The notes below the pieces were generated by a model. It was not told the origin of the DNA and did not search any database. It was given only the letters and a program-made list of their open reading frames with translations. Shown here one piece after another: positions 53,678 to 62,126 of a stretch of 64,000 bases of DNA. The DNA lies in contig NZ_LT984895.1 in NCBI RefSeq assembly GCF_900258505.1, positions 2,062,478 to 2,126,477 on the forward strand. The letters are read 5' to 3'. A program made the position numbers and the translations under genes. The DNA comes from Brachybacterium timonense. GTDB taxonomy: Bacteria > Actinomycetota > Actinomycetes > Actinomycetales > Dermabacteraceae. Position 1 is the stretch's first letter. Each line of letters starts with the position of its first letter.

Positions 53678-53752
53678 ATGAGCAAGCGTGGACGCAAGCG
53701 CAAGGCTCGCCGCAAGAACGGTGCGAATCACGGCAAGCGCCCCAACTCCTGA
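53678..53752 (+). CDS. 50S ribosomal protein bL37 (24 residues)
   Basis: Very small basic protein: begins MSKRGRKRKARRKNG and ends NHGKRPNS, matching the actinobacterial bL37 form known from mycobacterial ribosomes (similar start KRGRK and end NHGKRPN). GAAGGAAGGAG stands seven bases upstream, an unusually strong ribosome site. It is followed by a classical terminator. It is below most gene-finder cut-offs. Confidence 0.85.
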   Translation: MSKRGRKRKARRKNGANHGKRPNS

Positions 53753-53784
53753 GCCGTGACGGACCGCGTCGGCGACGACGCTCG

Positions 53785-53820
53785 AAGGCCTCTCCCCCAG
53801 GGAGGGGCCTTCTTCCTTCC
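53785..53820 (+). terminator. Rho-independent terminator after bL37
   Basis: Stem AAGGCCTCTCCC/GGGAGGGGCCTT (12 bp, one wobble) with a three-base loop, then CTTCCTTCC. The strongest intrinsic terminator in the window, marking the end of the bL37 transcript, in the convergent gap to the anti-sigma gene. Confidence 0.9.
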
Positions 53821-53859
53821 CCGGAGGCTCCCGGGTCCATTCTCAGCAGGTAGGTTCCT

Positions 53860-54174
53860 TCAGCTCTGCGGAGGGCGCACCGTGCGCGTGCTGCGCATGC
53901 TCACGCGAGCACTCCCGTCGCTGCTGGTGATCTCGATGCTGCGGTACTGGATGGTGATCCGCTCGCGCAGCGATCGCGGTGCCACCGCATCGCGACAGCT
54001 GCGGCGGATAAGCGCCTTGATGCAGCGCATGCGCTCAAGCTCAGCCGCACAGTCCGGGCAGTCTTGGGCGTGGGAGATCAGCTGATCGGCGACAGCGGCA
54101 GGCAGCTCGCCATCGAGGGCCTGCTCCAGCCGATAGCGCTCGTCCAGTGTGTCGTCATCGCGCGGCGTGCTCAT
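53860..54174 (-). CDS. Anti-sigma factor of the RsrA/ZAS type, N-terminal cysteines absent
   Basis: 104 residues. Zinc-binding anti-sigma motif H35-x3-C39-x2-C42 ([13 protein letters not shown]), then Cys51 and Cys60 in the helix that binds the sigma factor ([12 protein letters not shown]). Homologues such as RsrA carry two more cysteines near positions 3 and 11, one being the redox trigger; none is present here, so thiol sensing may differ. ATG overlaps the sigma-factor stop (ATGA), as in sigR-rsrA pairs. Low-complexity C-terminus. Confidence 0.88.
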   Translation of the reverse strand: MSTPRDDDTLDERYRLEQALDGELPAAVADQLISHAQDCPDCAAELERMRCIKALIRRSCRDAVAPRSLRERITIQYRSIEITSSDGSARVSMRSTRTVRPPQS

Positions 54175-54875
54175 CGCGCCTCCTCCTCGTCGCGCTCATC
54201 GCGCAGATAGCCCAGCGACCGCGCGTGATCGGCCAGCAGCTCACGCAACTGGGCGCGACCGCGATGCAGACGGGACATGACCGTGCCGATCGGTGTGCCC
54301 ATGATCTCGGCGATCTCCTTGTAAGCGAAGCCCTCAACGTCCGCGAGGTAGACCGCCATCCGGTAGTCGTCACGCAGCTGCGCGAGAGCCTCGGTGACGG
54401 CGGAGTCCGGCAGGTTATCCAGCGCCTCGTTCTCCGCAGAGCGCAGGCCCCGGCTGGTGTGGGACTCGGCGTCTGCCAGCTGCCAGTCCTCCACGGTGTC
54501 TGTCCAGGATTCCTTGGGCCGACGCTGCTTCTGCCGGTAGGTCGAGATGTAGGTGTTCGTCATGATCCGGTACAGCCAGGCGCGCATGTTCGTGCCCGGA
54601 GTGAACCGGTCGAGGGCGCGGAACGCCTTCATATAGGTCTCTTGGACCAGATCCTCGGCATCCTGCGGGTTGCGGGTCATGCGCAGCGCGCCGCCGTACA
54701 GCGAGTCCAGGTGGGACAGTGCCTCGGTCTCCACATCCGCGGCGTAAGCCCCGTCGGTATCGGGACCGTTCTCGCGGACTGCATGCGGACGCGCCACCTC
54801 ATCCGGCGCGGGAACGGAGGCAGGACTGTTGTTCTCGGTCGGATCGGCCATGGCAGGCGGAGGTGTGGCGCTCAT
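54171..54875 (-). CDS. sigR: ECF sigma factor, SigR/SigH type
   Basis: 234 residues from ATG 54875. A polar N-terminus (1-45) precedes region 2 ([37 protein letters not shown]) and region 4 ([41 protein letters not shown]). Close to the SigR/SigH group that answers disulfide and heat stress, which matches the neighbouring anti-sigma gene. TACCGT lies eight bases before the ATG with no ribosome site, so the message may be leaderless. No SigR-type GGAAT...GTT promoter was found upstream. Confidence 0.9.
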   Translation of the reverse strand: MSATPPPAMADPTENNSPASVPAPDEVARPHAVRENGPDTDGAYAADVETEALSHLDSLYGGALRMTRNPQDAEDLVQETYMKAFRALDRFTPGTNMRAWLYRIMTNTYISTYRQKQRRPKESWTDTVEDWQLADAESHTSRGLRSAENEALDNLPDSAVTEALAQLRDDYRMAVYLADVEGFAYKEIAEIMGTPIGTVMSRLHRGRAQLRELLADHARSLGYLRDERDEEEAR

Positions 54876-55184
54876 CAACGTCAACGGTACGCCAGCGCGG
54901 CGGCTATCGCCCCGGACCAGGGTGCCCCGGGATGCCCCTGTGTGCTGGTGATCGATCACCGCGGTTGGCGCCATCCGTGTTCGTCTCCTGTCTGCCGTGT
55001 CCTCTGCGCCGTGAACGCTCCGACCACAGTGTCAACGCGCCCAGGACCGAGGATGTTCCCGGCGCGATAGGGTTCTGTCACCGGCGGTGTGAGGCCGCTG
55101 ACCGACCGGACCAGGCATCAGGCATCTGAACGTCTTTCCGGCTCGGAGTTCGCTGTGTCGACCATCTGGAAACGTGAGGACACC
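54876..55184. other. Divergent promoter region, sigR / DoxX-like gene (309 bases)
   Basis: No gene found. TACCGT on the minus strand lies eight bases before the sigR ATG. TAGGGT at 55068-55073 on the plus strand is a possible -10 for the DoxX-like gene. No recognisable regulator site. Confidence 0.4.
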
Positions 55185-55772
55185 ATGGCTCTCATCCGCC
55201 GCATCGCCCGCCCCCTGCTCGCCGCCCCCTTCATTCTCGAGGGCGTGCGTACCGCGCTGACCCCTGAGCGTGACATCGACGTCTTCCCGGAGGCGTTCGA
55301 GGCGGTCGATTCTGCGATCACCAAGACCTCCGCCCCGTCTTTCGTCGACGCCCGCACGATCGTGCGCGCCTCAGGCGCTGTTGCTGCGGGCGCTGGCCTG
55401 CTCTACGCGACGAACCGCGCCCCGCGTCTGGCCGCGGTCACGCTGCTGTGCACCACGACTGTTGGGTGGGCTGGCCGCAAGCGGGTCTGGGAGCTGTCCG
55501 GTGAGGAGCGCACTGCGGAGATCCAGTCGATCTTGACCGACGCTGGCCTGCTGGGCGGTCTGCTGCTCGCCGCGGTGGACCACGACGGCCGACCCTCCAT
55601 GGGCTACCGCTGGGACCAGTTCGTCAAGCGCAGCCAGAAGAACGCTGAGAAGAAGAAGACACAGCTCGAGAAGAAGCGGGCCCAGCTCGAGAAGAAGGCC
55701 GGCCGTCTCAACTCACAGGCCCGGTCCACGGTTGAGGACGCCCAGAAGAAGCTGAGCTCTTCGCTGGCGTGA
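55185..55772 (+). CDS. DoxX-like membrane protein with coiled-coil tail
   Basis: 195 residues from ATG 55185 (GAGG upstream); the frame is open earlier without a supported start. RPLLAAPFILEGVRT at the N-terminus and helices around GAVAAGAGLLYATN, AAVTLLCTTTVGWAG and GLLGGLLLAAVDH suit DoxX-type four-helix proteins. The last 50 residues are Lys/Glu-rich heptads (KKKTQLEKKRAQLEKKAGRL), a likely cytoplasmic coiled coil. Four bases before aroA. DoxX proteins are linked to redox and thiol balance; the role here is inferred only. Confidence 0.82.
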   Translation: MALIRRIARPLLAAPFILEGVRTALTPERDIDVFPEAFEAVDSAITKTSAPSFVDARTIVRASGAVAAGAGLLYATNRAPRLAAVTLLCTTTVGWAGRKRVWELSGEERTAEIQSILTDAGLLGGLLLAAVDHDGRPSMGYRWDQFVKRSQKNAEKKKTQLEKKRAQLEKKAGRLNSQARSTVEDAQKKLSSSLA

Positions 55773-55776
55773 TGCC

Positions 55777-57105
55777 ATGACCTCGGATGTGCTGTGGACG
55801 GCCCCGGTCGCACGGGGGCCGGTCGATGCTCTGGTGAGGGTCCCGGGATCGAAATCGCTGACAGCGCGGTGGATGGTGCTCGCAGCGATCGCGGCGGAAC
55901 CAACCGTGCTGCACGGCGCGCTCTCCTCCCGTGACACACGGCTGATGCGTGATGCCCTGGAACGATTGGGCGCTCGCTTCGAGGCGGATGAGGGCGCGCT
56001 GACGGTCACGCCATTACCTGCCGCATCGGAGCATCCCGCAGCCCCCATGGAGATCCACTGCGGCCTGGCCGGAACGGTGATGCGTTTCGCGCCGCTGGTC
56101 GCCGCTTTGCATCACGGCGATGTGCGTTTCATCGGGGACGCCGGTGCACTCGCACGGCCGATGCACGCAGTGATCGACGTGCTTCGTGTCCAGGGGGTCC
56201 GCGTCACGGAAGAGGGCGAGCCTGGACACCTGCCGATCACTGTTCATGGCACAGGGAGGCTCAGCGGCGGGCGCGTCGAGGTCGATGCCTCGGCCTCCAG
56301 CCAGTTCATCTCCAATGCACTGCTGGTCGCGGCCCGCGGTGATGAGGACCTGGATCTGGTGCACACCGGTCGCACACTCCCGTCGCTCCCGCACATCGAT
56401 ATGACGCTGGAGACGCTGCGTTCCGTCGGCGTCCAGGCGCATTCCGAGATCGACAGCAATGGCCGCCATCACTGGCACGTCGGCACCGGCCCCGTCGGCG
56501 GCGGAGTGCGCACGGTGGAGCCGGATCTGTCCAATGCGGGCCCTTTCCTCGCCGCGGCGCTGGTCACTGGTGGAACGATCGGAGTTCTCGACTGGCCCGA
56601 GCAGACGACTCAACCGGGTGATGCCTACCGTGAGCTGCTCACCCGCATGGGCGGGGAGGTGTTCCGCGAGGACGGCGCCTTGTGCGTGAGCGGGACCGGG
56701 CAGATCGCCGGCATCGACGCTGATCTCTCGGCCACAGGCGAGCTCACCCCGACCATTGCGGCGCTCGCGGCGCTCGCCCAGTCCCCGTCACAGCTGTCGG
56801 GTATCGGCCATCTGCGCGGCCATGAGACCGACCGTCTGGCGGCGCTCGCCACGGAGCTCACACGGCTCGGCGCCCCAACGGAAGAGACTGCCGACGGACT
56901 GAGGATCACCCCCGGTGAGCTGCACGGAGCCGTGGTGGAGACATACGAGGACCATCGCATGGCGACCGCGGCGGCGATCATCGGTCTGCGCGTGCCGGAT
57001 GTGCGCGTGGTCAACATCCAGACCACGCAGAAGACGCTCCCGGACTTCGTCGGCATGTGGCTGTCGATGCTGCACACTGACGCGCCGGCAGGCGGAACCT
57101 GGTGA
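55777..57105 (+). CDS. aroA: 3-phosphoshikimate 1-carboxyvinyltransferase (EPSP synthase)
   Basis: Sixth shikimate-pathway step. 442 residues. Seen: VPGSKSLTARWMVLAA (the PEP-binding Lys), CGLAGTVMRFAPLVAAL, DASASSQFISNALL, and the C-terminal GHETDRLAALATELTRLG and YEDHRMATAAAIIGLRV. The aroA-rsgA pair beside a SigR-type system is conserved in Actinobacteria. The stop overlaps rsgA (GTGA). Confidence 0.97.
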   Translation: MTSDVLWTAPVARGPVDALVRVPGSKSLTARWMVLAAIAAEPTVLHGALSSRDTRLMRDALERLGARFEADEGALTVTPLPAASEHPAAPMEIHCGLAGTVMRFAPLVAALHHGDVRFIGDAGALARPMHAVIDVLRVQGVRVTEEGEPGHLPITVHGTGRLSGGRVEVDASASSQFISNALLVAARGDEDLDLVHTGRTLPSLPHIDMTLETLRSVGVQAHSEIDSNGRHHWHVGTGPVGGGVRTVEPDLSNAGPFLAAALVTGGTIGVLDWPEQTTQPGDAYRELLTRMGGEVFREDGALCVSGTGQIAGIDADLSATGELTPTIAALAALAQSPSQLSGIGHLRGHETDRLAALATELTRLGAPTEETADGLRITPGELHGAVVETYEDHRMATAAAIIGLRVPDVRVVNIQTTQKTLPDFVGMWLSMLHTDAPAGGTW

Positions 57106-58142
57106 GGCGATCGATCCGGGACTGGGACGAGTCCGATGTGCGGATCCGGCCGAACCGTCGAGGCTCGCGGCCGCGCACGAAGGACAGGCCGCGTCATGAG
57201 GACGCGGTACCGGCGCGCGTGGTCTCTGTCGATCGCGGACGCTGGCGCACAGTTCTGTTGGAACCGGACGCGAACGTGCGCGCTGTCACCGCGATGCGTG
57301 CACGTGAACTGGGCCGCTCCCCCATCGTGCCCGGCGACGTGGTGGCGCTCGTCGGTGACACCTCCGGGCGGGACGGCACGTTGGCGAGGATCGTGCGGAT
57401 CCAGGAGCGCACCTCGTTCCTGCGGCGCAGCGCCGATGACGATGACACCTCGGAGCGCCCGCTGGTGGCCAATGTGGACACGATGGCAATCGTCACGGCG
57501 CTCGCGGATCCCGAGCCGCGCGGAGGCATGGTGGATCGCTGCCTGGTGGCCGCGACCGTCGCCGGGATCCGCCCGCTGCTCGTGCTGACGAAGGCTGATC
57601 TGCGGGCGCCCGAGGAGTTTTTGCGCTCGTACGCCCCGCTCGGCGTGGAGCATGTAGTCACTCGGCGTCATGACGACGGGGAGATCGCGGGGCTGGCCGC
57701 GCTGCGGGACATTCTCGCGGGCCGTACCACGGTGCTCGTCGGCCATTCCGGCGTGGGCAAGTCGACGCTGCTGAACGCACTGGTGCCGGGCGCGGACCGC
57801 GCCACGGGTGCGGTGAACGACGTGACGGGGCGCGGACGCCACACCTCCAGTTCGGCACTGGCCATGCCGCTGCCCCAGGGTGGCTGGGTGATTGACACGC
57901 CCGGGGTGCGCTCCTTCGGCTTGGGGCATGTGCGGGCCGAGGAGCTGTTGGATGCTTTCACGGATCTCGCGGTGCTTGCCGAGGAGTGTCCGCGAGGATG
58001 CAGCCATCTGGCGGATGCACCGGACTGCGCTCTCGATGCCCAGGTCGCCCAGGGCGCTGCGGGCAGTGCGGGGCCTGCACGGCTCGCTTCCTACCGCCGT
58101 TTAGCGGAGGCTCTGCGGCGCAACGACCCCTGGGAGGCGTGA
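57102..58142 (+). CDS. rsgA: Ribosome small-subunit-dependent GTPase RsgA
   Basis: Circularly permuted GTPase that tests late 30S assembly. 346 residues: basic N-terminus, OB fold (RVVSVDRGRWRTVLL), then GTPase motifs in permuted order: G4 LVLTKADL, G1 VLVGHSGVGKSTLLNAL, G3 VIDTPGVRSFGL. The C-terminal zinc finger is CPRGCSHLADAPDCAL. GTG overlaps the aroA stop. Confidence 0.96.
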   Translation: MRRSIRDWDESDVRIRPNRRGSRPRTKDRPRHEDAVPARVVSVDRGRWRTVLLEPDANVRAVTAMRARELGRSPIVPGDVVALVGDTSGRDGTLARIVRIQERTSFLRRSADDDDTSERPLVANVDTMAIVTALADPEPRGGMVDRCLVAATVAGIRPLLVLTKADLRAPEEFLRSYAPLGVEHVVTRRHDDGEIAGLAALRDILAGRTTVLVGHSGVGKSTLLNALVPGADRATGAVNDVTGRGRHTSSSALAMPLPQGGWVIDTPGVRSFGLGHVRAEELLDAFTDLAVLAEECPRGCSHLADAPDCALDAQVAQGAAGSAGPARLASYRRLAEALRRNDPWEA

Positions 58143-58195
58143 AAAGCTGCGCGGTTCACGCCGCGTCGATACCGTGCCGACGGCCCGAAGCGCTC

Positions 58196-58201
58196 TAGGC
58201 T
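58196..58201 (+). promoter_or_regulatory. -10 element of a probable leaderless hisN promoter
   Basis: TAGGCT ends six bases before the ATG of hisN, and no ribosome site lies between. Same geometry as upstream of nucS and the response regulator. Confidence 0.55.
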
Positions 58202-58207
58202 GATTCC

Positions 58208-59005
58208 ATGTCCACCAGCCGTTACGCCGAGGATCTGCGTCTGGCCCACGTGCTCGCCGACGCCGTCGACCAGCACACCATGACCCGCTTCAAAGCGCAG
58301 GATCTGCGTGTCGAGATGAAGCCCGACATGTCGGAGGTCACCGACGCTGACAAGGACGCCGAAGAGATCGTGCGTCGTCAGCTCGCCCGCTCCCGTTCGC
58401 GCGATCAGGTGATCGGTGAGGAGTTCGGGTCCACCGGCACGGCGTCACGTCAGTGGGTGGTCGATCCGATCGACGGCACCGCGAACTTCGTGCGCGGCGT
58501 GCCTGTGTGGGCCACGCTCATCGGCCTGATCGAGGAGGGGCGCTGTGTGATGGGCGTCGTCTCCAGTCCCGCCTTGTCGCGACGCTGGTGGGCGGCCGCG
58601 GATGCGGGCGCCTTCACCGGGTCACGATTGAGCTCGGCCACGGCGCTGCGTGTCTCCGGCGTGGATGACATCGCGAACGCGTCGCTGTCGTACTCATCGC
58701 TGCACGGCTGGGCGGACATCGAACGCTTGGGCGAGATGCTGAACTTCATGCAGCGCTTCTGGCGTACGCGCGCCTACGGCGACTTCTGGTCGTACATGCT
58801 GCTGGCTGAGGGAGCCGTGGACGTGGCCTGTGAACCGGAACTGAAGCTGCACGATATGGCCGCCCTGGTCCCGATCGTCACCGAGGCTGGCGGGCGTTTC
58901 ACGTCGCTGGACGGTGAGCCCGGTCCCTTTGGTGGCAACGCCGTGGCAACCAACGGTCTGCTCCATGAGGAGGCACTCGCAGCGCTCGCGCCGCGCACGC
59001 GCTGA
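58208..59005 (+). CDS. hisN: Histidinol-phosphatase, inositol-monophosphatase family
   Basis: 265 residues, the length usual for actinobacterial HisN. Metal-binding motifs GEEFG, WVVDPIDGTANFVRGVPVWATLI and, at the C-terminus, ACEPELKLHDMAALVPI. HisN replaces the PHP- or HAD-type histidinol phosphatase in Actinobacteria; general inositol phosphatase activity is the alternative. It lies 65 bases after rsgA, and this aroA-rsgA-hisN run is also seen in mycobacteria. Confidence 0.93.
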   Translation: MSTSRYAEDLRLAHVLADAVDQHTMTRFKAQDLRVEMKPDMSEVTDADKDAEEIVRRQLARSRSRDQVIGEEFGSTGTASRQWVVDPIDGTANFVRGVPVWATLIGLIEEGRCVMGVVSSPALSRRWWAAADAGAFTGSRLSSATALRVSGVDDIANASLSYSSLHGWADIERLGEMLNFMQRFWRTRAYGDFWSYMLLAEGAVDVACEPELKLHDMAALVPIVTEAGGRFTSLDGEPGPFGGNAVATNGLLHEEALAALAPRTR

Positions 59006-59088
59006 GTCGGGGGCCTTGGCTGGCAGGAGCGGCCGCGAGGGTGGTTAGGATCGAGTCGACCACGACCCGACCAGAAGGGACATACCCC

Positions 59089-60309
59089 ATGACCGTCAAG
59101 CGCGTCGCTCTGCTCACCGCCGGTGGCTACGCCCCCTGCCTCTCCTCCGCTGTTGGCGGCCTCATCGAGCGGTACAACGAGCTCGTGCCCGAGGTCGAGA
59201 TCATCGCGTACAAGCACGGCTACTGGGGTCTGCTGCGCGGCGAGAAGATCGTGGTGGACGACGAGGTGCGCGCGAACGCCGGTGTGCTGCACAACTACGG
59301 CGGCTCCCCCATCGGCAACTCCCGGGTGAAGCTCACCAACACGAAGAACCTGGTCGAGCGCGGCCTGATCCAGGAGGGCCAGAACGCACTGGAGGTCGCC
59401 GCTGATCAGCTCAAGGCCGACGGCGTCGACGTTCTGCACACCATCGGCGGTGACGACACCAACACCACCGCCGCGGACCTCGCGGCATTCCTGCACGAGA
59501 ACGACTACGAGCTGCACGTGGTGGGCCTGCCCAAGACGATCGACAACGACATCGTGCCGATCCGCCAGTCGCTCGGCGCCATGAGCGCGGCCGAGCAGAC
59601 CAGCATCTTCGCGCAGAACATCATCGCCGAGAACGGCTCGAATCCGCGGATGCTCATCATCCACGAGATCATGGGCCGCGCCTGCGGGTACCTGACCGCA
59701 CAGGCCGCCGAGTACTACCAGCAGTGGCACGCCCAGCAGACCTGGCTGCCGTCCATCGGCCACACCGCCGATCGCTGGGACGTGCACGCCGTGTTCCTGC
59801 CGGAGATGGCGCTGGACATCGAGGCGGAGGCCGCACGCCTGAAGACCGTCATGGACGAGACCGGCTGCGTGAACATCTTCCTGTCCGAGGGTGCCGGTAT
59901 CCCGGAGATCATCGCGGAGATGGAGTCGCGCGGAGAGTCCCCCGAGAAGGATCCCTTCGGCCACGTCAAGCTGGACACGATCAACCCCGGCCAGTGGTTC
60001 GCGAAGCAGTTCGCGGAAAAGCTCGGCGCGGAGAAGGTCATGGTGCAGAAGTCCGGGTACTTCTCCCGCTCCGCGAAGGCGAACGCCGAAGACCTGCGCC
60101 TGATCAAGTCGATGACGGACCTCGCTGTGCAGGTGGCGCTCGAGGGCGGCACCGGCGTGATCGGCCACGACGAGGAGCAGGGCGATCGCCTGCGTGCGAT
60201 CGAGTTCGAGCGCATCGCCGGCCACAAGGCCTTCGATATCTCCCAGCCGTGGTTCCAGAAGGTGATGGAGCGCGTGGGGCAGACGGTCACCCCGGCCGCT
60301 GATCACTGA
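59089..60309 (+). CDS. PPi-dependent 6-phosphofructokinase
   Basis: Reversible phosphorylation of fructose-6-phosphate using pyrophosphate. 406 residues from ATG 59089 (AAGGGA eight bases upstream). HTIGGDDTNTTAADL carries the GGDD that marks the PPi form (ATP enzymes have GGDG), and GLPKTIDNDIVPIRQSLGAMSAAEQ has the catalytic TIDND. IIHEIMGRACGYLTAQ binds the sugar phosphate. Actinobacterial PPi-PFK is of this size. It stands alone, with no other glycolysis gene beside it. Confidence 0.94.
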   Translation: MTVKRVALLTAGGYAPCLSSAVGGLIERYNELVPEVEIIAYKHGYWGLLRGEKIVVDDEVRANAGVLHNYGGSPIGNSRVKLTNTKNLVERGLIQEGQNALEVAADQLKADGVDVLHTIGGDDTNTTAADLAAFLHENDYELHVVGLPKTIDNDIVPIRQSLGAMSAAEQTSIFAQNIIAENGSNPRMLIIHEIMGRACGYLTAQAAEYYQQWHAQQTWLPSIGHTADRWDVHAVFLPEMALDIEAEAARLKTVMDETGCVNIFLSEGAGIPEIIAEMESRGESPEKDPFGHVKLDTINPGQWFAKQFAEKLGAEKVMVQKSGYFSRSAKANAEDLRLIKSMTDLAVQVALEGGTGVIGHDEEQGDRLRAIEFERIAGHKAFDISQPWFQKVMERVGQTVTPAADH

Positions 60310-60348
60310 CCGATCGCCGCAACGGTGAATCGCCCCGTCGGCTGACCG

Positions 60349-61203
60349 ATGGACACTGCCGCAGAGGGTCCGCGTACGACACCCCCGTCGTGCGCGGACC
60401 CTCGCACCGTGCCAGCAGGGCTTCGAGCGCCCCGTACCTGGCGCCGACGGGCAGAAGCCGCGGTGGCCGCCGCGGCGTGGCGCAGCTCGGTGGCTGCTGC
60501 CCTGGGCATTGAGGGCCTGCCCGCACGGCACACTCTGCGGGCCGACACGACCGCCTGGACGCTGCGTCCTCGTCCTCAGCAGGGGCGCTGGGGCAACTGT
60601 TGGGTGATGGCGCCGATGCTCGCGCTGCACGAGGTGGCGCCTGAGCGCATCGCCGCGATGCTCACCACTGCTGCGGGCGATGCTGTGCTTGTGCAGCTGC
60701 CCGGAGTCCCGGAGCAGATCCGGGTCGCCCGGTCCTTCCCTCGCGATGCGACGGGACGGCTGATCGGGGCACGGCAGGAGAGCGGTCCGCCGGGCTGGCC
60801 GGCCGTGCTGGAGGCGGCAATCGCCGACCATGTGGCAGGCGGCTACCGGATGCTGCAGCGGGGTTTTGCCCGCTTCGGCTTCGGGATTCTCGTAGGCCGC
60901 GCCTCGCGCACACTGCTGCGTTTGCCGACGCCAGAACAGGTGCAGACCTGGGCTTCACAGCATCGGGCCATGACCGCATCAACACATCCCGCGAGCACGT
61001 TCCTCGCGCACGGCTGGATGGATAATGGCGCGCGGCGCGTTCTTGCGGCGAACCATGTCTATGCGCTGGTGGGCGCCGATCCGCATGCTGACGTGTTCCT
61101 GCTGCGCAATCCGGTGCGGCCGGGCGAGGTGCTCTCTGTGGCACGAACAGCGTTCCGCCGGGGTGTGCTGAGCGTGGATGTGACGGAACCGCTGCGGAGC
61201 TAG
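60349..61203 (+). CDS. Calpain-like (C2-type) cysteine protease candidate
   Basis: 284 residues. The core reads PQQGRWGNCWVMAPMLALHE at 77-96: a Gln (oxyanion hole) then G-x-C-W as in calpain QGxLGDCWFLAA, with Cys84. LEAAIADHVAGGY (154-166) matches the calpain LEKAYAKxxGGY. NHVYALVGADPHADVFLLRNP has His236 and Asn254, with C-to-H (152) and H-to-N (18) spacing near that of calpains. No signal peptide or membrane helix; Arg/Ala-rich N-terminus. Probably cytoplasmic, substrate unknown. No calcium-binding or other domain. Not recognised by simple similarity; the call rests on motifs I see. Confidence 0.68.
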   Translation: MDTAAEGPRTTPPSCADPRTVPAGLRAPRTWRRRAEAAVAAAAWRSSVAAALGIEGLPARHTLRADTTAWTLRPRPQQGRWGNCWVMAPMLALHEVAPERIAAMLTTAAGDAVLVQLPGVPEQIRVARSFPRDATGRLIGARQESGPPGWPAVLEAAIADHVAGGYRMLQRGFARFGFGILVGRASRTLLRLPTPEQVQTWASQHRAMTASTHPASTFLAHGWMDNGARRVLAANHVYALVGADPHADVFLLRNPVRPGEVLSVARTAFRRGVLSVDVTEPLRS

Positions 61204-61242
61204 GCTCAGCATCGGTCCGCGTCATGTGTGCCGGCGTAGGCG

Positions 61243-61887
61243 TCAGCGGCTGGTGTGCTCCACGGTCGCGAAGGCTTTGAGCCAGGCATCGGCAATCAGG
61301 CGATGGCCGGCCATCGTCGGGTGAATGCCGTCCTGGGCGATCGTCTCCGGGGTGTGGCCATCACGCCACGCCTGGTCGAGAACAGCTTCGAGGTCCACAA
61401 CAGGGTGCTGGAACTCGTGCGCTAGTGCGCGGATCACGGCGACCTTGCCGTCAAGATCCTCGTGGAATCGTGCTTTCTCCTGGTCGACGTCGGCGACGAA
61501 CGGTACGACCATCAGCACGGGTGCGCTTGGTCGTGTGGCGGAGAGCTGGTCGAGCATGTATCGATAGTCGGCCTCGAAATCCGCGTCGCTCGTGGGGTCG
61601 TTTCGGTCGTAGCGGCGCCAGGTGTCGTTCACGCCGATGTAGATCGTGATGACGTCGGGGTCCAGGTCAAGGCAATCGGTGTCGAATCGGGCTCGGAGAT
61701 CCTTCGTACGCTCCCCGCTCACGCCGCGATTGAGCACGCGGGATGCTGGCTCGTGCGCGGCGAAATGCTCGGCGATGAGCCGGACGTAGCCGAAACCCAG
61801 ATGAGCTTCATCCTGCTGTCGCCCACAGTCGGTCACGGAATCGCCCAGGAACACAAACGTGCGCGCGAGGCGCGGCTGCTCAGTCAT
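61243..61887 (-). CDS. SGNH/GDSL-type hydrolase
   Basis: 214 residues with complete catalytic blocks: FVFLGDSVTDCG (Ser), NRGVSGERTKD (Gly), YIGVNDTWRR (Asn) and QDGIHPTMAGHRL (Asp and His). No signal peptide, so it acts inside the cell; substrate likely a small ester or acylated sugar. It converges on the calpain-like gene with 39 bases between. Contrast with the 52932-53588 protein, which lacks the Ser. Confidence 0.92.
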   Translation of the reverse strand: MTEQPRLARTFVFLGDSVTDCGRQQDEAHLGFGYVRLIAEHFAAHEPASRVLNRGVSGERTKDLRARFDTDCLDLDPDVITIYIGVNDTWRRYDRNDPTSDADFEADYRYMLDQLSATRPSAPVLMVVPFVADVDQEKARFHEDLDGKVAVIRALAHEFQHPVVDLEAVLDQAWRDGHTPETIAQDGIHPTMAGHRLIADAWLKAFATVEHTSR

Positions 61888-62126
61888 GAAGTGATTCTCT
61901 CACGCTGTGTCGGCGCGGGCCACGCACTGGCCCCCTGGCCTGGTGCACTCGCCATGACACCTGTGGAGGGCGTGGGAGCACTGCCAACCGCGCTCCGCCG
62001 CTCGGGACACGCCAGCTTCCCGCCTGGCCGACGGTTATCCACATCTTCGGCGGTCCCGTGGCATGGGCTGGGCGGGGCTGTCTACCGTTCTGGTGTCCCC
62101 GAGCCCGGATGAGTCGAGGTCCCCGC

